Positions 38,819 to 53,082 are shown, counted from the stretch's first letter. The stretch: DNA of 64,000 nucleotides from Sipunculus nudus (GCA_026874595.1 CM049322.1:7673900-7737899), one strand, 5' to 3'. Notes: generated from the sequence alone by a model not told the origin. Numbers and translations: made by a program.

Positions 38819-41430
38819 ACTTGATAAATTTGCATAAGGACAACCAGATGCTGTCGGAAAAATAAATCGCTTATGAACTACGTATTTTCATAACCATGAC
38901 TAACCATCTCATTACATAAATATATATTACAGAATCTAGTTTAAAGCTGAAACTTTAATTTTATGCTTTTATCCCGGTGATGGAAAGAGACTTTAAAATG
39001 ACAAGTCCGAACAGTTTTAACAACACAAAATTAAAAAAAAAATATGTAAAACAAAGCGTCCCTTATGACAGTTCCTGATGAACGATTACGATGAAAACCA
39101 TTATCAAGATCCGGTGAAACCACTATCAGCGTTCAAGCAGAATGTTAAACAATGGTTAGTTGTTATGTAAGTTAATATACGGGCTGTGGGTTTGAAGATA
39201 AGCCTCGTCTGAGATCCCTTGTTTAGTTACATTTAATACCCATATGAAAACTGGCTTTGTATGCCAATTAGGACATGGCTGTTCACATGATGACAAAGAT
39301 AAATATATGTTTGTCCTGTCATGGTTATTTAAATTGCTCTAAATAGATATCTTTAGCTGAGGACAAAAAAACATCAGTAATTAAGCATACTCTTAATTGT
39401 AATACTTTTCCTATCCCTATTTTAAAAATTAATATGGAAAGAAAAGAAACAACTCTTTGAAATGGAATATCGTCAGAAGACAAAGAAAAATAAGAAAAAC
39501 CTTCAACAATGAAAAGAACGCGACCAAATTTACATTTATTTTATATAGTTGGTAGCAAGTGTAATATAGATTATACATAATGTAAACCACATTACTTTAT
39601 TACATTTCTCAGGTCTCTAATTTATGTCTGTCATATTGCAAATCTCACACCTGCATGCATGGAGACAAAAACGTAACAAGACACAGGGAAGTAAAATTGA
39701 AATGTGAAGGAGTATCAATGGAAAACATGATGCAGCCTTAAATGTAATATACCGTATATACATCCCCTGAAATCCATATCTAAATTTACCTACCTTTCGA
39801 AAAAGAATTATTTTGATTTCTCGCTTCCTCTGTGTATATATTACTGATCTTAGGTTAATTCTGGTTATGAAAAGTTCTTATAATGCCTCACGAAGAATGT
39901 ATGAATTTGTTTATCAACAATTTGTATGTAAACACAGCAATGTTGACAAACAGGAAAAACATGTAACCTTAGGTGGTAGGTTGCATATATGCGGAGGTTG
40001 AAAGGTCACTTGCTGCAAACCAAATTTGCAAAGTCTTGCCTTATCTGACGTGCTGCCAGATGCCCTTGTTGAATTTGTTTTGATTATTTTGGCGGGCCTC
40101 CACATGTAATAAACACATTGATATAAACAAACCAAGCAGCCTGTGTGCGGTGATGTCGACGTTTTCTGGTCTATTTTTATAAAAGCGTCAATGGATTACC
40201 TTTAGATTAAAAAGTTCAGATAGGTAACTGGGGCCCTCTAACCAGAATGCTAAATTGAAGGACAGTGGAGTGTTGTGTATTAGTGGGTGTTGCTGTCAGA
40301 GATAATTTTTGTCCGATTATTTTTTTTTTATCTTGATAAAATCAATAACCACCAAAACCTTGTTTTCTGTGCCGCGTGGAAAGTGACTCATGTCACTGCT
40401 CACAATATCATCATTAAGTGTTCACGTGATGCTAAAATAATAAATTATGCTTGATGACTGATGGTTATACAAAGTAATCAAATACACAAATAGGGTTCGG
40501 TCAAATTATTATTTTAGATATCGATATCGATCTAAATTTGCCCTTCATTATCTGAAAAAAAATGAAGTGACCTCCTCAAAAATTAATTACGTCGTTTCCG
40601 ATCATCTCACGCAATATTTTTAGATATGCCACGGAGAAGGAAGGTTCCCCAAACGTTCATCAGCTTAACACAGTAACTGTGGTGTAGTGAAAATGACGTA
40701 ATAATGAAGACCCTGTGAGCTTCCTCTGCAGCATGCTGATACGGCCCTTGGGGACTATCTTCATCGTTTTTGTGCCAACTGTCAACCTCTACACCCCCTC
40801 CCCCACACACACACCCCAGGGCCCCTTTCCTTCATAGCCTTCATCCAGGTAGGAGTACTCTTTATTATTTGTATTTTGAAAGCTGCTGAGGGGACCATTC
40901 TGTTTGGCTAGTCTAGCGCTTGCTTATTGATTGCGTGGCTGCTTTTCGGGTGCATCTCACACAAAACAATTTACTAAATGTCTAAATCCAGCCCAGGGAG
41001 ATAGGCGTATACCTTGTTTGAACACCAACCCAACAACCACCCATGCATCTCACTCTTTATTTTTTCTCAGCAGTCAGTCACAGCCTGTAATAATTCAGAC
41101 ACCTTTATAATTTTTTTCACAACACAGAATCTTAATGATTCTTATCTTCTGCATAGCCATGGGCGACAGCCATTTGTTTCAAATTATGCTAATAATCGAG
41201 ATCACTTTTTCAATAAACTTCATTATTTTGAGGGTGGATGCGGATACATTTTTTGGCGGAAGTATGCGCTTCATGAGTATTTTCCAATTATGTGTCTGTA
41301 TTTGAACTGTGATAAATACAGCCTTCATTAATTCAATGTATCTATAATCTAAATCATTTCATTTATTAGTGAAAGTATATGTTCTGTTTTCCAAATATTC
41401 CCTTGAACAACGAAACTACATATGTATTAT
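38200..41430. other. Host DNA: (TA)n runs and duplicate of the 28 kb region
   Basis: (TA)n at 38,204-38,228, 38,331-38,380 and 38,792-38,815. The stretch 38,680-39,300 matches 28,190-28,960 in order. Beyond 39,340 I see only AT-rich DNA and no supported gene. Confidence 0.5.
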
Positions 41431-41439
41431 AATAATAGG

Positions 41440-42335
41440 TCTTTAACGGTCAGATTTTACGGTCCCGAATTTTCGACCGTTATATTTCATAATCATTTTG
41501 TTGTCAATTACGGTCACTCCTCTATTCCGTATTACGACCAGGTCACTCGGTCCTGCAGGCCGTGAAACGCCTCAATTACGGTCATGGGCAATGACTCCGT
41601 GACATGAGCTCAACAAATCGAGCGGCCTAAAATTTCTGACCTAAATATCATTACACAAGTGTCATATATTCTTGTCCTGGATAAAGGTAACCACTCGACT
41701 GTGACTGAGTTGTTTGACACGTAGCAAGGGTCGTCAACCCCACTCAGCCTTATATGTATGCACAATAGTAAGGCATGTGTTCCCACCTGCGTGTATGTTT
41801 GGGAATTAGTCGTGCGAGCCGGATCTAAATCATGATTAACGAATGACAACCAGCGGGTCATTCAGTCTTCCATAACTGCTTTCTTTAATCAGATGTAAAG
41901 AGTGTATTATGTGAATGTTCACATATTTCTGCTGATACTTCCGTGCTATTAGTATGCTTTGATGGATACAAAGAGCTTCTCAACATTGGTACAAATATTA
42001 TGGATATACAATCTGTTTGTTATTTAATAACAAACACTGTATTTGTATATATTGTTGGTAATTGTTATAAATGGAGTTGATGTGATTATAAATATTTTAT
42101 TGGTTTTTTTTGTATTGATAACCGTTATTATTCTAATACTATGTATAAACGTTTATTTTGTTGATTGTAATAAAGATTTGAACTTGGTTTCGTGTAACAT
42201 TTTAACCCCCTATCCTGGTCAAGTCCTGTATAACGGCCACTCCTGTATTAAGGCCACTTTCACCTAGTCCCGATGGTGACCGTAATACAGGCGTTCTACT
42301 ATATATAGAGAGACAGACAGACAGACAGAGGCAGA
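41440..42335. mobile_element. Pogo/Tigger-like transposon remnants
   Basis: On the minus strand at 42,190-42,300, GTAGAACGCCTGTATTACGG, CACCATCGGGACTAGG and TTAATACAGGAGTGGCCGTT resemble a pogo-type terminus. The segment 41,440-41,560 (ACGGTCAGATTTTACGGTCC, ACGACCAGGTCACT) is of similar style. A short (GACA)n follows at 42,310-42,330. No transposase frame remains. Confidence 0.35.
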
Positions 42336-43724
42336 GACAAGAACAAACAGAGAAGTCGGCCATTTTAACGGGTACATATAGGGGCGTACGAACTGTTTTA
42401 CAAATATAGCGAGCTTTAATGGCGGAGCGTTTGGAATGTAGAACAATAAGGCGCCGATATGAGTTCGAATCCAAGATAGACCATACTTTAATATTCCCAT
42501 AATTATGTTAACCTTTGACCACATAAACCGAGATGTTAATGTTCACCAGTCAAACTTAAAGGTTGCTAAACTGTATACATTTTAAGATGAAGTTTGAATG
42601 AATAATGTATTTAGGGTTGGGACCATTGCTTATGCATCTATTAAAAAACAGATTAATCGGGACAGACGCGTATTTAGTACCCACCTCGCACCATAAGAGC
42701 GAAGCTTGCAAATAGAGCACACATCTTTACATATACAATTATTGCTGTTATTGTAGTGCCTTTCAATGATTCATACGGCAAACTTTAACTTTAGGTTTAC
42801 TTTAAATGAATGTTTCTCAGCCATTTATTGGATAGAACGTTCTATTTTCATCATATGTAAACATGTATTCTTGACATGTGTCCTATTACAGGTGAAAATT
42901 GAAATAAAGAGATTTTCTTCTGAACACTTAAAAATTAAATAACTTTGATAAAAAATATCATTTATTTATAACTTCACATAATTCACAGACATAGTGTGTT
43001 CTCCAACTGTTACAGGTCATGATTGTCAGCCATATTTCTTATATTCATTTGAATTATTTATAAAATATAAATTAAATCATTGTCAAAAATATCGTTATAT
43101 ATCCAGAAATATAGAGCATATTCTAAGCTTTTTAAATATGTATATATCAACAGGTCGCACACCAGTAGTTTCTAAAATATTTAAAGAAAGAATCACAGCT
43201 GACACATACTCATGAGACAGTTCTGATGTTTAGTGCTTGACCATATCGTATCATTATAATATTATAAGTATTATTATATTTTCATTATTATTGTTGTTAT
43301 TATTATATATATAAATGATCATTTATGTTCGGCAATAAAGGGAACTAATATACTGGTGGTTATGTCGGTCAGTCAAACAACACGTGATTTTCACGTGATG
43401 TGTCATCACGTTCAAGGTCATTACTGAGAAACAATTTCCTGGTTTATAAGCTTACTTGTTTGGTGCTGATTAAAACTGTGATTTACTAATGTGTGTAACA
43501 TACATGTGTTCATGCATACATATGTAAACCTGTGTGTTTTCTAAACTATTTATTGAATGTTAAACTTTTATACCTTGAATTACACCCAGATTTATAGAAA
43601 TTATCAAACTTTTTAACTCTAGCATTGTAGTGGTTTTTTGTCAAAAACGTATGTGACAACGGGACTTAATTTGCAATAAATTTGCCTATATTATATTATA
43701 GAAAGTATACCAACTGTTTTGCAG

Positions 43725-43796
43725 GAGTCACGGTTGTTGTGTGAAGGGTAAGCATTCGTCGCGTGCTCCAGTCGGACAAAAGGCGTTGAGAAAACA
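43725..43796 (+). other. Candidate 72 bp exon, copy 1
   Basis: Bounded by TTTTGCAG and by ACA|GTAAGT. It differs from copy 2 at about three positions, although the surrounding DNA is far more diverged. With the coding start at 51,087, it is probably a non-coding 5' exon. Confidence 0.45.
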
Positions 43797-45096
43797 GTAA
43801 GTAGTTTAAGATCATGTGTATGTCACCTTGTAGTGTACAGTGGACCAGGGGTAGAGCAATGCTTGATAAATGTTATGAATGTAATAGTTTTACTATTTCC
43901 AAATCTTGGTTGATGCACATACGGATCTCACCTTTGTGTATTCTTCAAATGATTCATGGTTACGCACGTTCTTTGTTGATGAGATTTAATATTGGAGCCC
44001 TTGCTTATACTTGTATTATAAACAGACCGATTAGGACAGAAGCGCATTTAGTATATACCTCGCACCGTAAAATCGAAGCGCGCGAATACGCATACATCTG
44101 TACATATACAATTATTGTTGTTATTGTAGTGCCTTGTCAATAATTCATACGGCAAACCGGAACTTAATGATTACTAGTTTATGCATTGTAAATTCAAATT
44201 AAAGTTTCCCAGCCATTCATGGGACGGAACAATATATTTTCGTCATATGTTAATGTTTTCTGAACATGTCCTATTATAGGTGAAAATTTAAATATGAAAT
44301 TTACTTTTGAAGACTTATTAACTTATAAATAATAATTGTGAGAGTTAAAACACCAAATGAATTCTTGGTGTGTTATCTGTGACATAACATACCCCACAGA
44401 AAGAGTGTGTTCTCCAACTGTCATGATTCATGATTGTAAGTCGTATTTCTGAAATTCATTTTAATTATTCAAAATTTAAGAAAAATCATTCAGTGTCAGA
44501 AAAATCGTCATGTGCAGACATGTAGTGCACATTTTCAACTTTTTAAATATGTACATATCAACGGGTCGCAGACCAGTTTTTTTTTTTTTTTTAATATTTA
44601 AAAAAAAAGAAACACATCTTTCACATGCTCATGAGACAGGTATCATAACAATATTATAAGCAGAAGCAGTAGTAGAAGTATCAGTATTATTATTATTATG
44701 TATATAAATAATCATTTATATCCGGCAAAAATGGAAACTTAATATACTTGTTTTTATCTCTGTCCGTAAAACAGCACGTTATGTTCATCACGGGTCAAGG
44801 TCATTAGTAAGAAACATGAGCCTGGTTTATAAGCTTACTTGTTTGGTGTTGAATAAAACAGTGATTTGCAAATGTGTGTAACATACATGTGGGCATGCAT
44901 ACATATGTAAATATGTGTGTTTTCTAAACTATTTATGGAATGTTAAACAAAGTCTATGCCTTGAATCACACCCAGATTTAAAGAAATTTTCGAAATTTTT
45001 AACACTAGCATTGTAGTGGTTTTTGTCAGAAAAGTATATGACAACGGGACTTGTGCAATTAATTATAAAAAGTATACCAACTATTGTGTTTTGCAG

Positions 45097-45168
45097 GAGT
45101 CACGGTTGTTGTGTCAAGAGCAAGCATTCGTCGCGTGCTCCAGTCGGACAAAAGGCGTTGAGAAAACA
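45097..45168 (+). other. Candidate 72 bp exon, copy 2
   Basis: Bounded by TTTTGCAG and by ACA|GTATGT. Same length as copy 1, exactly 1,372 bp away; an alternative to copy 1 in splicing is inferred. Confidence 0.45.
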
Positions 45169-45579
45169 GTATGTAGTTTAATATCATGTGCATGTCACCG
45201 TGTAGTGTACAGCAGATCAGGGGTAGGGCAATGCATTATACATGTTATGAATGTGATAGTTTTACTATTTCCAAATCTTGGTTGGTGCCATATTGAAAGG
45301 TGAGACATGGATCTCATCGTTGTGCATTCTTCAAATGATTCATAGCAATACACATTCTTCGTTTTATAATTAGAATCATTAAGATTCATGCAGTATATCA
45401 ATTTGTATGAACAACCTTAAACGAGTATTCCTTATTGTGACGTAGATGTATGTTAATAAGACAGGGGCCCATCCTTCCACACAAAACTCACAGTAACTGC
45501 GGAAATTAGGAATTAGGCAAACATTTCTTTGATATGTTTATCTTATTCTAATAACAAGAGTGTCCTACTGTAAACCTAA

Positions 45580-45855
45580 ATTACTAGGTAATCTGGGATG
45601 TCTGAAGCGCCCACATGATGCGTTGCACTCTGGTGTCTACCAGATCTTCTGTGTGTACTAGTGCGTCTTGAGCCTTCGGTGATCTCTACCCGCACCGCAA
45701 TACCTTGCTGGTCTCTTCCCAGACGATTCCGCCGGTCTCTCGGCCCAGTAGTTCTTAGATGACCCTTTAGTCGATCAAACGGTTCAGTGGTGCACCATAT
45801 CCTGGGTTGGGCTCTGTCCAAGCGTATCTCTGACCACAAACCATGCCCCTGCGCT
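45580..45855 (-). mobile_element. Possible retroelement fragment
   Basis: A sharply GC-richer island in AT-rich DNA with an 87-codon open minus-strand frame rich in Arg. The abrupt edges and composition suggest inserted mobile DNA, but no recognisable reverse-transcriptase or gag motif is seen. Confidence 0.25.
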
Positions 45856-46065
45856 GCTTATCCCGTCGAAATGGGCCACTCGGGGATAAAGCCATTAGAA
45901 AATACAAACCCATACTCATAAAGTCCATGGTTTGCACTTATACTGGTATTTTACTCTCGCCCACAAAAAAATACTTCGAGAGTGTTAAATCATATTACTT
46001 GGCTTATGTCCAACTTGCATACTCAAAGTTACATACTGTAGAATACTAAAATGTTATAACATTAA

Positions 46066-46850
46066 AACTATTCATAATGTCCGTGATGCTCTAACAGTGG
46101 CACTATTCAAAATGTCCGTGATGCTCTAACAGTGGCACACTTTACAATGTCCGTGATGCTCTAACAGTGGCACTATTCATAATGTCCGTGATGCTCTAAC
46201 AGTGGCACTATTCACAATGTTCGTGATGCTCTGACAGTGGCACTATGCATAATGCTCGTGATGCTCTAACAGTGGCACTCTTCACAATGTTCGTGATGCT
46301 CTAACAGTGGCACTATGCATAGTGTTCGTGATGCTCTAACAGTGGCACTCTTTACAATGTTCGTGATGCTCTAACATTGGCATTATGCATAATGCTCGTG
46401 ATGCTCTAACAGTGGCACTATTCACAATGTCCGTGATGCTCTAACAGTGGCACTATGCATAATGTCCGTGATGCTCTAACAGTGGCACTCTTCACAATGT
46501 CCGTGATGCTCTAACAGTGGCACTCTTTACAACGTCCGTGATGCTCTAACAGTGGCACTATTCATAATGTCCGTGATGCTCTAACAGTGGCACTATTCAC
46601 AATGTTCGTGATGCTCTAACAGTGGCACTATGCATAATGTCCGTGTTGCTCTAACAGTGGCACTATTCATTATGTCCGTGATGCTCTAACAGTGGCACTA
46701 TTCACAATGTTCGTGATGCTCTAACAGTGGCACTATTCATAATGTCCGTGATGCTCTAACAGTGGCACTATTCACAATGTTCGTGATGCTCTAACAGTGG
46801 CACTCTTCACAATGTTCGTGATGCTCTAACAGTGGCACTATGCATAATAT
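46066..46850 (+). repeat. 35 bp minisatellite, about 22 copies
   Basis: GTGATGCTCTAACAGTGGCA recurs every 35 bp (for example 46,083, 46,118 and 46,153), with variable linkers of the ATTCATAATGTCC or ATGCATAATGTTC type. It ends at a short TA run. Confidence 0.92.
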
Positions 46851-47021
46851 ATATATGGGGGTGTTTAATATCATATCACCGACTGTGACCCCCAGCCGCG
46901 GTTCCTGCAAATACAACGAAAATTTTAAATGCGATAGCCCGCCTGTACTTATATCAATTGATGTGACTACTGGAGGATATCCAATAATCAAAATGACAAA
47001 ACACATTTGAGCCTCCTGTGA

Positions 47022-47446
47022 GGGCCCTTTTCCATGCACCGCTCAAAAAAACGCGCTAGTGTTTATCATGTACAACTTTCCCATGTGTGGGTAAGTCTTC
47101 TTGTAGGGATCAAGGACACGAATGCAGTCCGCTTGTATCCGCCTCAGCATAAATCATGGTGACAAATCATAATCATTGCTGCTGTATTTGTCCACTTCAA
47201 TGATTATATATATATATATATTGCAAATATAATGAAATTTGAAATGCATGCATTAATACAGTGAACTATTCAAAACAGATACATGCTCGACATGATGTCG
47301 GGATCGCTTGAGGACGGGGTATCTCTTGCATAAGCACGTCACGGGGAGGGGGATTCCGCCTAAACGCCAGCGTTTCCGCACACATGGAAAAGCTCAATTC
47401 AGCGTCTTTTTCAGCGCGCGGAAACCATAGAAGAAAGGGCCTAAGC
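47022..47446. mobile_element. MITE-like element with short inverted ends
   Basis: GGGCCCTTTTCCATG at the left and CACATGGAAAAG to GAAAGGGCC at the right form imperfect inverted ends about 425 bp apart. It contains a (TA)n at 47,207-47,221 and no coding capacity. Confidence 0.35.
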
Positions 47447-47679
47447 CTAAAACTTTAGTTTGGGTTCTGAGCAGTGTAATATGTTGAATAAATTTATAAT
47501 AAATGCACATTCCCAGTACCATTCAGTATAAAAAATGAACAGAAAATTGTAACTTTTGGATTCGAAACATACGTTAATGTTGGTACCTTAATACTGAATT
47601 CATAATCGTAAGATTTTCGTTCATAGTGATTTTATATATAGAATTAGTTTAAACGTTCTACTAACTTTGAGTTGCTAAA

Positions 47680-47992
47680 AGTTAGGCCGGTTTTCTATAT
47701 ACGCTGAAATTTCATCGTGCTTGAAATCAACAAGCTGAAAACCGCGCTGAATATATTTTCAATGTTCACTTTTCCGCTCGCTGAATCCGGGGTACTGTTT
47801 ACTGTTTTTACTGTACTGAGCTAAAATTCGAGCAGAAAAGTCAAACAGGAATCGACTTTTTTTTTATCGCGATGAATGCAAGCGAGATGAAAAGCGTACA
47901 TGGAAAATACTTGTTCAAGTTGTTTGAACTGTCTCGACGTTTCTGCACGAAGAAATGCGCGCAGAAAAGTGTACATGGAAAACGGGCTTTAC
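47680..47992. mobile_element. Second MITE-like element of the same style
   Basis: GCCGGTTTTCTATATACGCT at the left and CAGAAAAGTGTACATGGAAA then ACGGGC at the right are imperfect inverted ends about 310 bp apart, resembling those of the neighbour at 47,022. Confidence 0.35.
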
Positions 47993-49270
47993 AAGGACGT
48001 TGCTCAACGTTTAAAAATAGTTATATAGGAAATAATTGAATACGGCAAATGATAGAATCTGGGTCCATTTATTTTCTGGAAATGTTTTATGTCTATTATG
48101 GGATTAAATGTTTAGTTAATATATTCACAAAGGAATCGCACATATTACCTAAGACCAACAAATGTTTAATAATCAGGCATATACTATTTTACTCCCTAAA
48201 TATTGCACAAGATCGGGGTAAAAAGCTTTCAAGAAAACGAATAGCATATATGAAATTTCTATACAGCTAGTTCAATTTGAGTGAAAATTGATATATCCCA
48301 ATACTTCTACCAAGGAATGTGAATTTGCCTTATTTTCTTTCTGATGTAAATCTGAGATTTGTCCATGGTATGACAGTAGATTTTATATTTGTATGTATAA
48401 TAGTTATTTTGAGACACTTAGGTGTCATATTAGTTGCTCGCCTTATGGCATTGAGCAAGTTTCCCGATGGATCGTTATGTGAGGCATTTGATCCAGACAT
48501 AAATAATTCTGTTATACTACAAAGTTTGAACAATATTGGCAGTTCTTCAAAATTGTGACTAAATGTTATGAATATAAGTCAAATATAATAGGTCATGCTT
48601 GTTGATCAGCATAGTGTCATTAATCATTAATCACTTGTTTAGTTGAGACCATAAAAAAATGAACCGATGCCGAAATAAAAACACATTAGTGCCAACATTA
48701 TGTCTATAAATATCCATCGGTATATATTTCTTTAAAATTGTGACTTTATATATAGAATTCACCAAAACTCCGTTTCTACGCTGATATCTATCATCTATTT
48801 TATGTTATCTTAATGTCATATCTGATTTTTGACAAATTTCCAAAACAATTAACTGAATATAATAAGTTTAGTATGCAGCAACTTCTGTTTGCTGGGAGAT
48901 TTAAGCATCTTATTTCGTCATACGCCTGGCCTGGGCCTTGTTTTTTTCTATTTTGTTTTCAATCCTTGTTCGGACTTGTTATCAAGTTATGAAAGATTTC
49001 TCTCCATGTATTAATAAGATTATAGATATAAGTTTTGTAAGAATTAATTTGTGGGATATGGGCGGTCATTGCTCGCAGGTTAAGCACCCGAGTCAAATGG
49101 CAATAAAAATCTTAAATCTTTAATTACTCATCTACCATTTACAAATGTTTTAAATATACCATTATATGCAAAAATAATAAAAGATTTAACCTGCTTTAGC
49201 ATATTTTTACACTGCTATTTCACAATGATACAAAAAGCAATATGTAAATAATTTATGCCTTGTTTTATTT
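47993..49270. other. Host DNA, no gene seen
   Basis: AT-rich sequence. The short frames at 48,049-48,558 and 48,938-49,123 lack splice support and recognisable domains. Confidence 0.4.
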
Positions 49271-49275
49271 AATAG

Positions 49276-49354
49276 CCGAAGACAGTATTGAGGTGGCCAG
49301 AGAGCACTGGACATACAACACACCCGAGAACAGAAAAAAGTTCACATCTACCAA
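49276..49354 (+). other. Candidate 79 bp 5' exon of the CARD gene
   Basis: Acceptor TTTATTTAATAG and donor CCAA|GTAAGT are both good. Two frames are open, but the coding start found at 51,087 has an in-frame stop just before it, so this exon, if real, belongs to the 5' UTR. Confidence 0.4.
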
Positions 49355-51072
49355 GTAAGTACATCGTAATTTATGTGTTAATTAACCAGGGGTCCCAAGG
49401 AGTGCGTCTTTCAGAATTCAGACACCATATTTTGGCCAGTTGCCGGTCAGTCATCTGTACTACAGCAATCACTGTCTATGTCTTGTCTATTGTTCTTCTC
49501 TTCAGTCTGATTTCCTCGTTAGAGGAGGTTTGGTAACCGTTTCATATCAAACTTTCCAACTCCACCTCCGGGGGGGAATTTTCTTCTAAACCTGGGACTA
49601 GGCCATAACGATCTCCTTTTTCTGTGCTGTTTGTGAAAAAACATATCCACTGGAGACGCGATTGACATATAAATAATGGTGATAGAGCTGACCTCGATCA
49701 CTTGTATCTGCATAAATTTCATCAATGCTGCACAAGGTTAAACAGAAAATTTAACCATATCAAGATAATATTTTATGTATATCTATCAGCACGAAATATT
49801 CGACCAAAAATAGCCCCTCTGGTTCTACATGTGTTACTTGTATATCGAAAGTATAACCACGATTGTTCCATTGGGCTAATAGTTTAAAGAGGCCCCATTG
49901 TCTAAAAATTGATGCATGCATCCTTGAGATATACTGTGCATTTGGAAAGCATTATTTTTTATATATCAGTCGGGTGACTTCATCTACGTTTTAGTTACAC
50001 TGACATTTGGTCGTGCTGACCTATATGGACGGAACCCTGGCCCTCCTTCCTGGTATTTTGATCGTCCTTTAGCAGTCATCATAACCTTTAGGGCTATTTT
50101 TTATGAGTTAGAAATGGAAAACAGGTAAATATAAACCAATACGCCTAGAACGTTCCAGAATAACCAGCAACTTAATTCACCCACACCTTATATTTTTACA
50201 AATCATCCGACATAACAGAAGGTCATTGTTCTGATACTTTAATCGCTTGGATTTTGGATGGATTTACTTGTTTTTCAAGACTTTCATAGGGGAGCCACCT
50301 GAATTTTTTTTTTTCTTTCTTTCTCTCTTTAATTTTTGTCATGTTTCTCCTGCATAATGCTATTTGATAACCACAACTATAGGACCCGAACTGTTTACAA
50401 TGGCATGTCTATAAAAATAAGAACTATTTAGCCTGGTCATACCTTTAAACTGCATTGGAACTTCATTGTCTTTTTTCTCTCTTATGCTTGAAGACCAAAC
50501 TAAAAGCGAACTTATTATATCTATATAAGATTGTACTACTGATCACGACCGCTATGAGTTTCCGAAAGCCTATGACTATTTAACCCAAATCCCAGTTTGG
50601 ATATATTGCAGAATTTTCCGAATACCAATATATATCTTCTAGTCTCAGCTAATAATTTTTGATACACATCGGTCAGGGTATATTAGAAACGACAACAGTG
50701 TCGAGGAAGACCAGTGAATAATTTATAACGTCAAATCACAAGTATTTTAACTAGTCTTATAAAACGAGCTAAATGTAAAGAGACAAAGTATGTCACTTTG
50801 TCTGTGTGACGTGATTTTATGGCCCTTCCTTTTAGGTGATATTTTATTTAGGAAGTCAAACCACACCATCGCTGTAAAGCCATATTTAGTATAATATTAA
50901 GAATAATGATCGGATCTGACGTCATTTATAAATAAGTATTACTTTACATCTTTGTGACACAACTAGGACAATATGTCTCATACTTAATGAGCCAGCACAT
51001 GACCCGGCTTATCATCTGCATTATATTACATTTTAATGCGTTTTGTATATTCTGCATGAACTGCAATTACAG

Positions 51073-52916
51073 GTACCCGGTGAAAAATGTTTCAATCACT
51101 GCGCACAAAGTTCCGGAAGTTGATACCGGCGAGGGGACGGCAGGAAACAGATGCTGCTGGAGAAACACTTAGTGGTAAGTGTAGAAAATGCACGTTTACT
51201 TTACCTATATGTCCTTGAAATATATTCTGTAATATGGTCTGTATTTAAAAGGTTATTGAACATCGCCCATTTAACAAACTTTAATAATCCATTGTGCAAG
51301 GGGATAATATCACCATGTAATACTTGATATTTAATTTGTATTTGTGATTATTTAAAGTGTCTCACTTGGCAATTTTCCTTTTAGTTTTGCACATTTACAT
51401 TCCTTACGCATCCGTTATACACTGCATTTGCCTATGTCTCCTTCGTTTTATCTCCCACTCTCACAGAGCAAACAATTGTAATCAGATCAATGAGAACGTG
51501 GAAATGTATTGTGCATCCAGCTCCAAGTTTAAAATCCTCAACACCCCACTCGTGTTGGTCTTATTCTTGGCCCGGTGCCAGCCCTGATGTCAAAACCCCT
51601 AAAGACTTTTCAAAGCAGGGTTTCAAGCGAAGGAGGCCTGAAACGAGTGCATGTATAATCGGTGCTTGAGGCGTGCATGGTGCATTGGGAATTTACAGAC
51701 AGATCCAATACATCACGGATGTGAGTGCTCTCTAGTTGATTCATCTATCATTTTACTGTTAGTAGTTGTCGATGAAGCAAGGTATCTGGTAGCGTATAGC
51801 TGAGTCTTTGCTGGTAGGAAGATCACGTGACTGATATTTGTATGTCTGTCGGCATACCCGTTTAGTGTTATCACTTGCATTGATAGCGTGTCAATTTTTA
51901 CAGGAGATCCAGCGCACCGGGAATTTATTAGAAGAAACAGGGTGTGGTTGATCCAGGGGATCGATGTGATGAACACACTCATCCTTGACCAGCTGGTCCA
52001 GGATGGTGTGTTGTCGCAAACACAGCTAGTTGCTCTCAAGGTACGGGAAACCAGTACTTCGTCCATGGATTAATAATGTTATGTAATATCAACCCGGTAA
52101 CTAGATATTCAAGAAAATTATAACAATTTTGTCACCATGAACCTTTGTGAAAGGCCATTTATTGCATGCCTATCAAGGTATTATTCAGCTCCGTGTATGT
52201 TAACGTAAGGGCCAGAAACATTATATTTTTATATCTTTTTTATATCTTAATATATGGTCTTATGTTGAAATTCTATCGTAGGCTAAATGTATCCTTCACA
52301 TAACATTAGAAGTGTCTCTGTGTCTTAATCAAGATATTTTCACCAGGCAATCAGGGGGAGATAAATCAATTTATTTCTAACTTCGAGTTCAGTTGAGAGA
52401 TTAAATTCATTAGTAACTTCGATTTTAGGTTAGTGGATTATTAATCATTAATTATTATTGTTATTATAATCATTATAGTTAAAATTATTATTATTATTTT
52501 CATTATTATTATTTTCACTATTATCATTATTATTTTATCATATTACGTGTATGTATAATTCATATGTATATATATTTTCAGGAGGTAAATCCTACCAATG
52601 ATCGCTTGGTGTCTGCGCTGTTAGATCATCTCCACAGAAGGACAGATGACGACTGGGAGAAATTCTTGTATTGTCTGTCCACGCACGGCCACGACCACGT
52701 GGTACAAGAAATTAAGACTGGTGGTAAATTACCCTTTGTAGTTAAGGATGCTGGTAAACTGAACAACATACGCCACATCTGTTGATTTTTCTTTTCCTTT
52801 TTATTATTGATTTGGGAGTACAATGAAGTTTCCGTGCAAGGGATTAAGTGTATATTATCGTTATCTTATCAGATTTTGCTTGTAAAATTTGTATCCAGTT
52901 AGAGATGTCTATGTTT

Positions 52917-52958
<42 letters not shown>

Positions 52959-53039
52959 ACTTTTTCCTGACTTTCTGATATGTATTTTATAAAGTTCATT
53001 TAGTTTAATGTCACATACTTTTTAAATAATTGAATATAA

Positions 53040-53082
<43 letters not shown>

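Larger units (their letters stand above)
42613..45365 (+). repeat. Tandem segmental duplication, 1,372 bp period
   Basis: Copy 1 (42,613 to about 43,984) and copy 2 (43,985 to about 45,365) match in order, with a 1,372 bp offset measured at the exon. The flanks are clearly diverged, while a 72 bp exon-like core is nearly identical in both copies. Confidence 0.8.

Noticed and set aside
45576-45839. 87-codon Arg-rich minus-strand ORF as a host gene
   Set aside because: No domain, no splice or promoter context; listed only as a possible mobile fragment.
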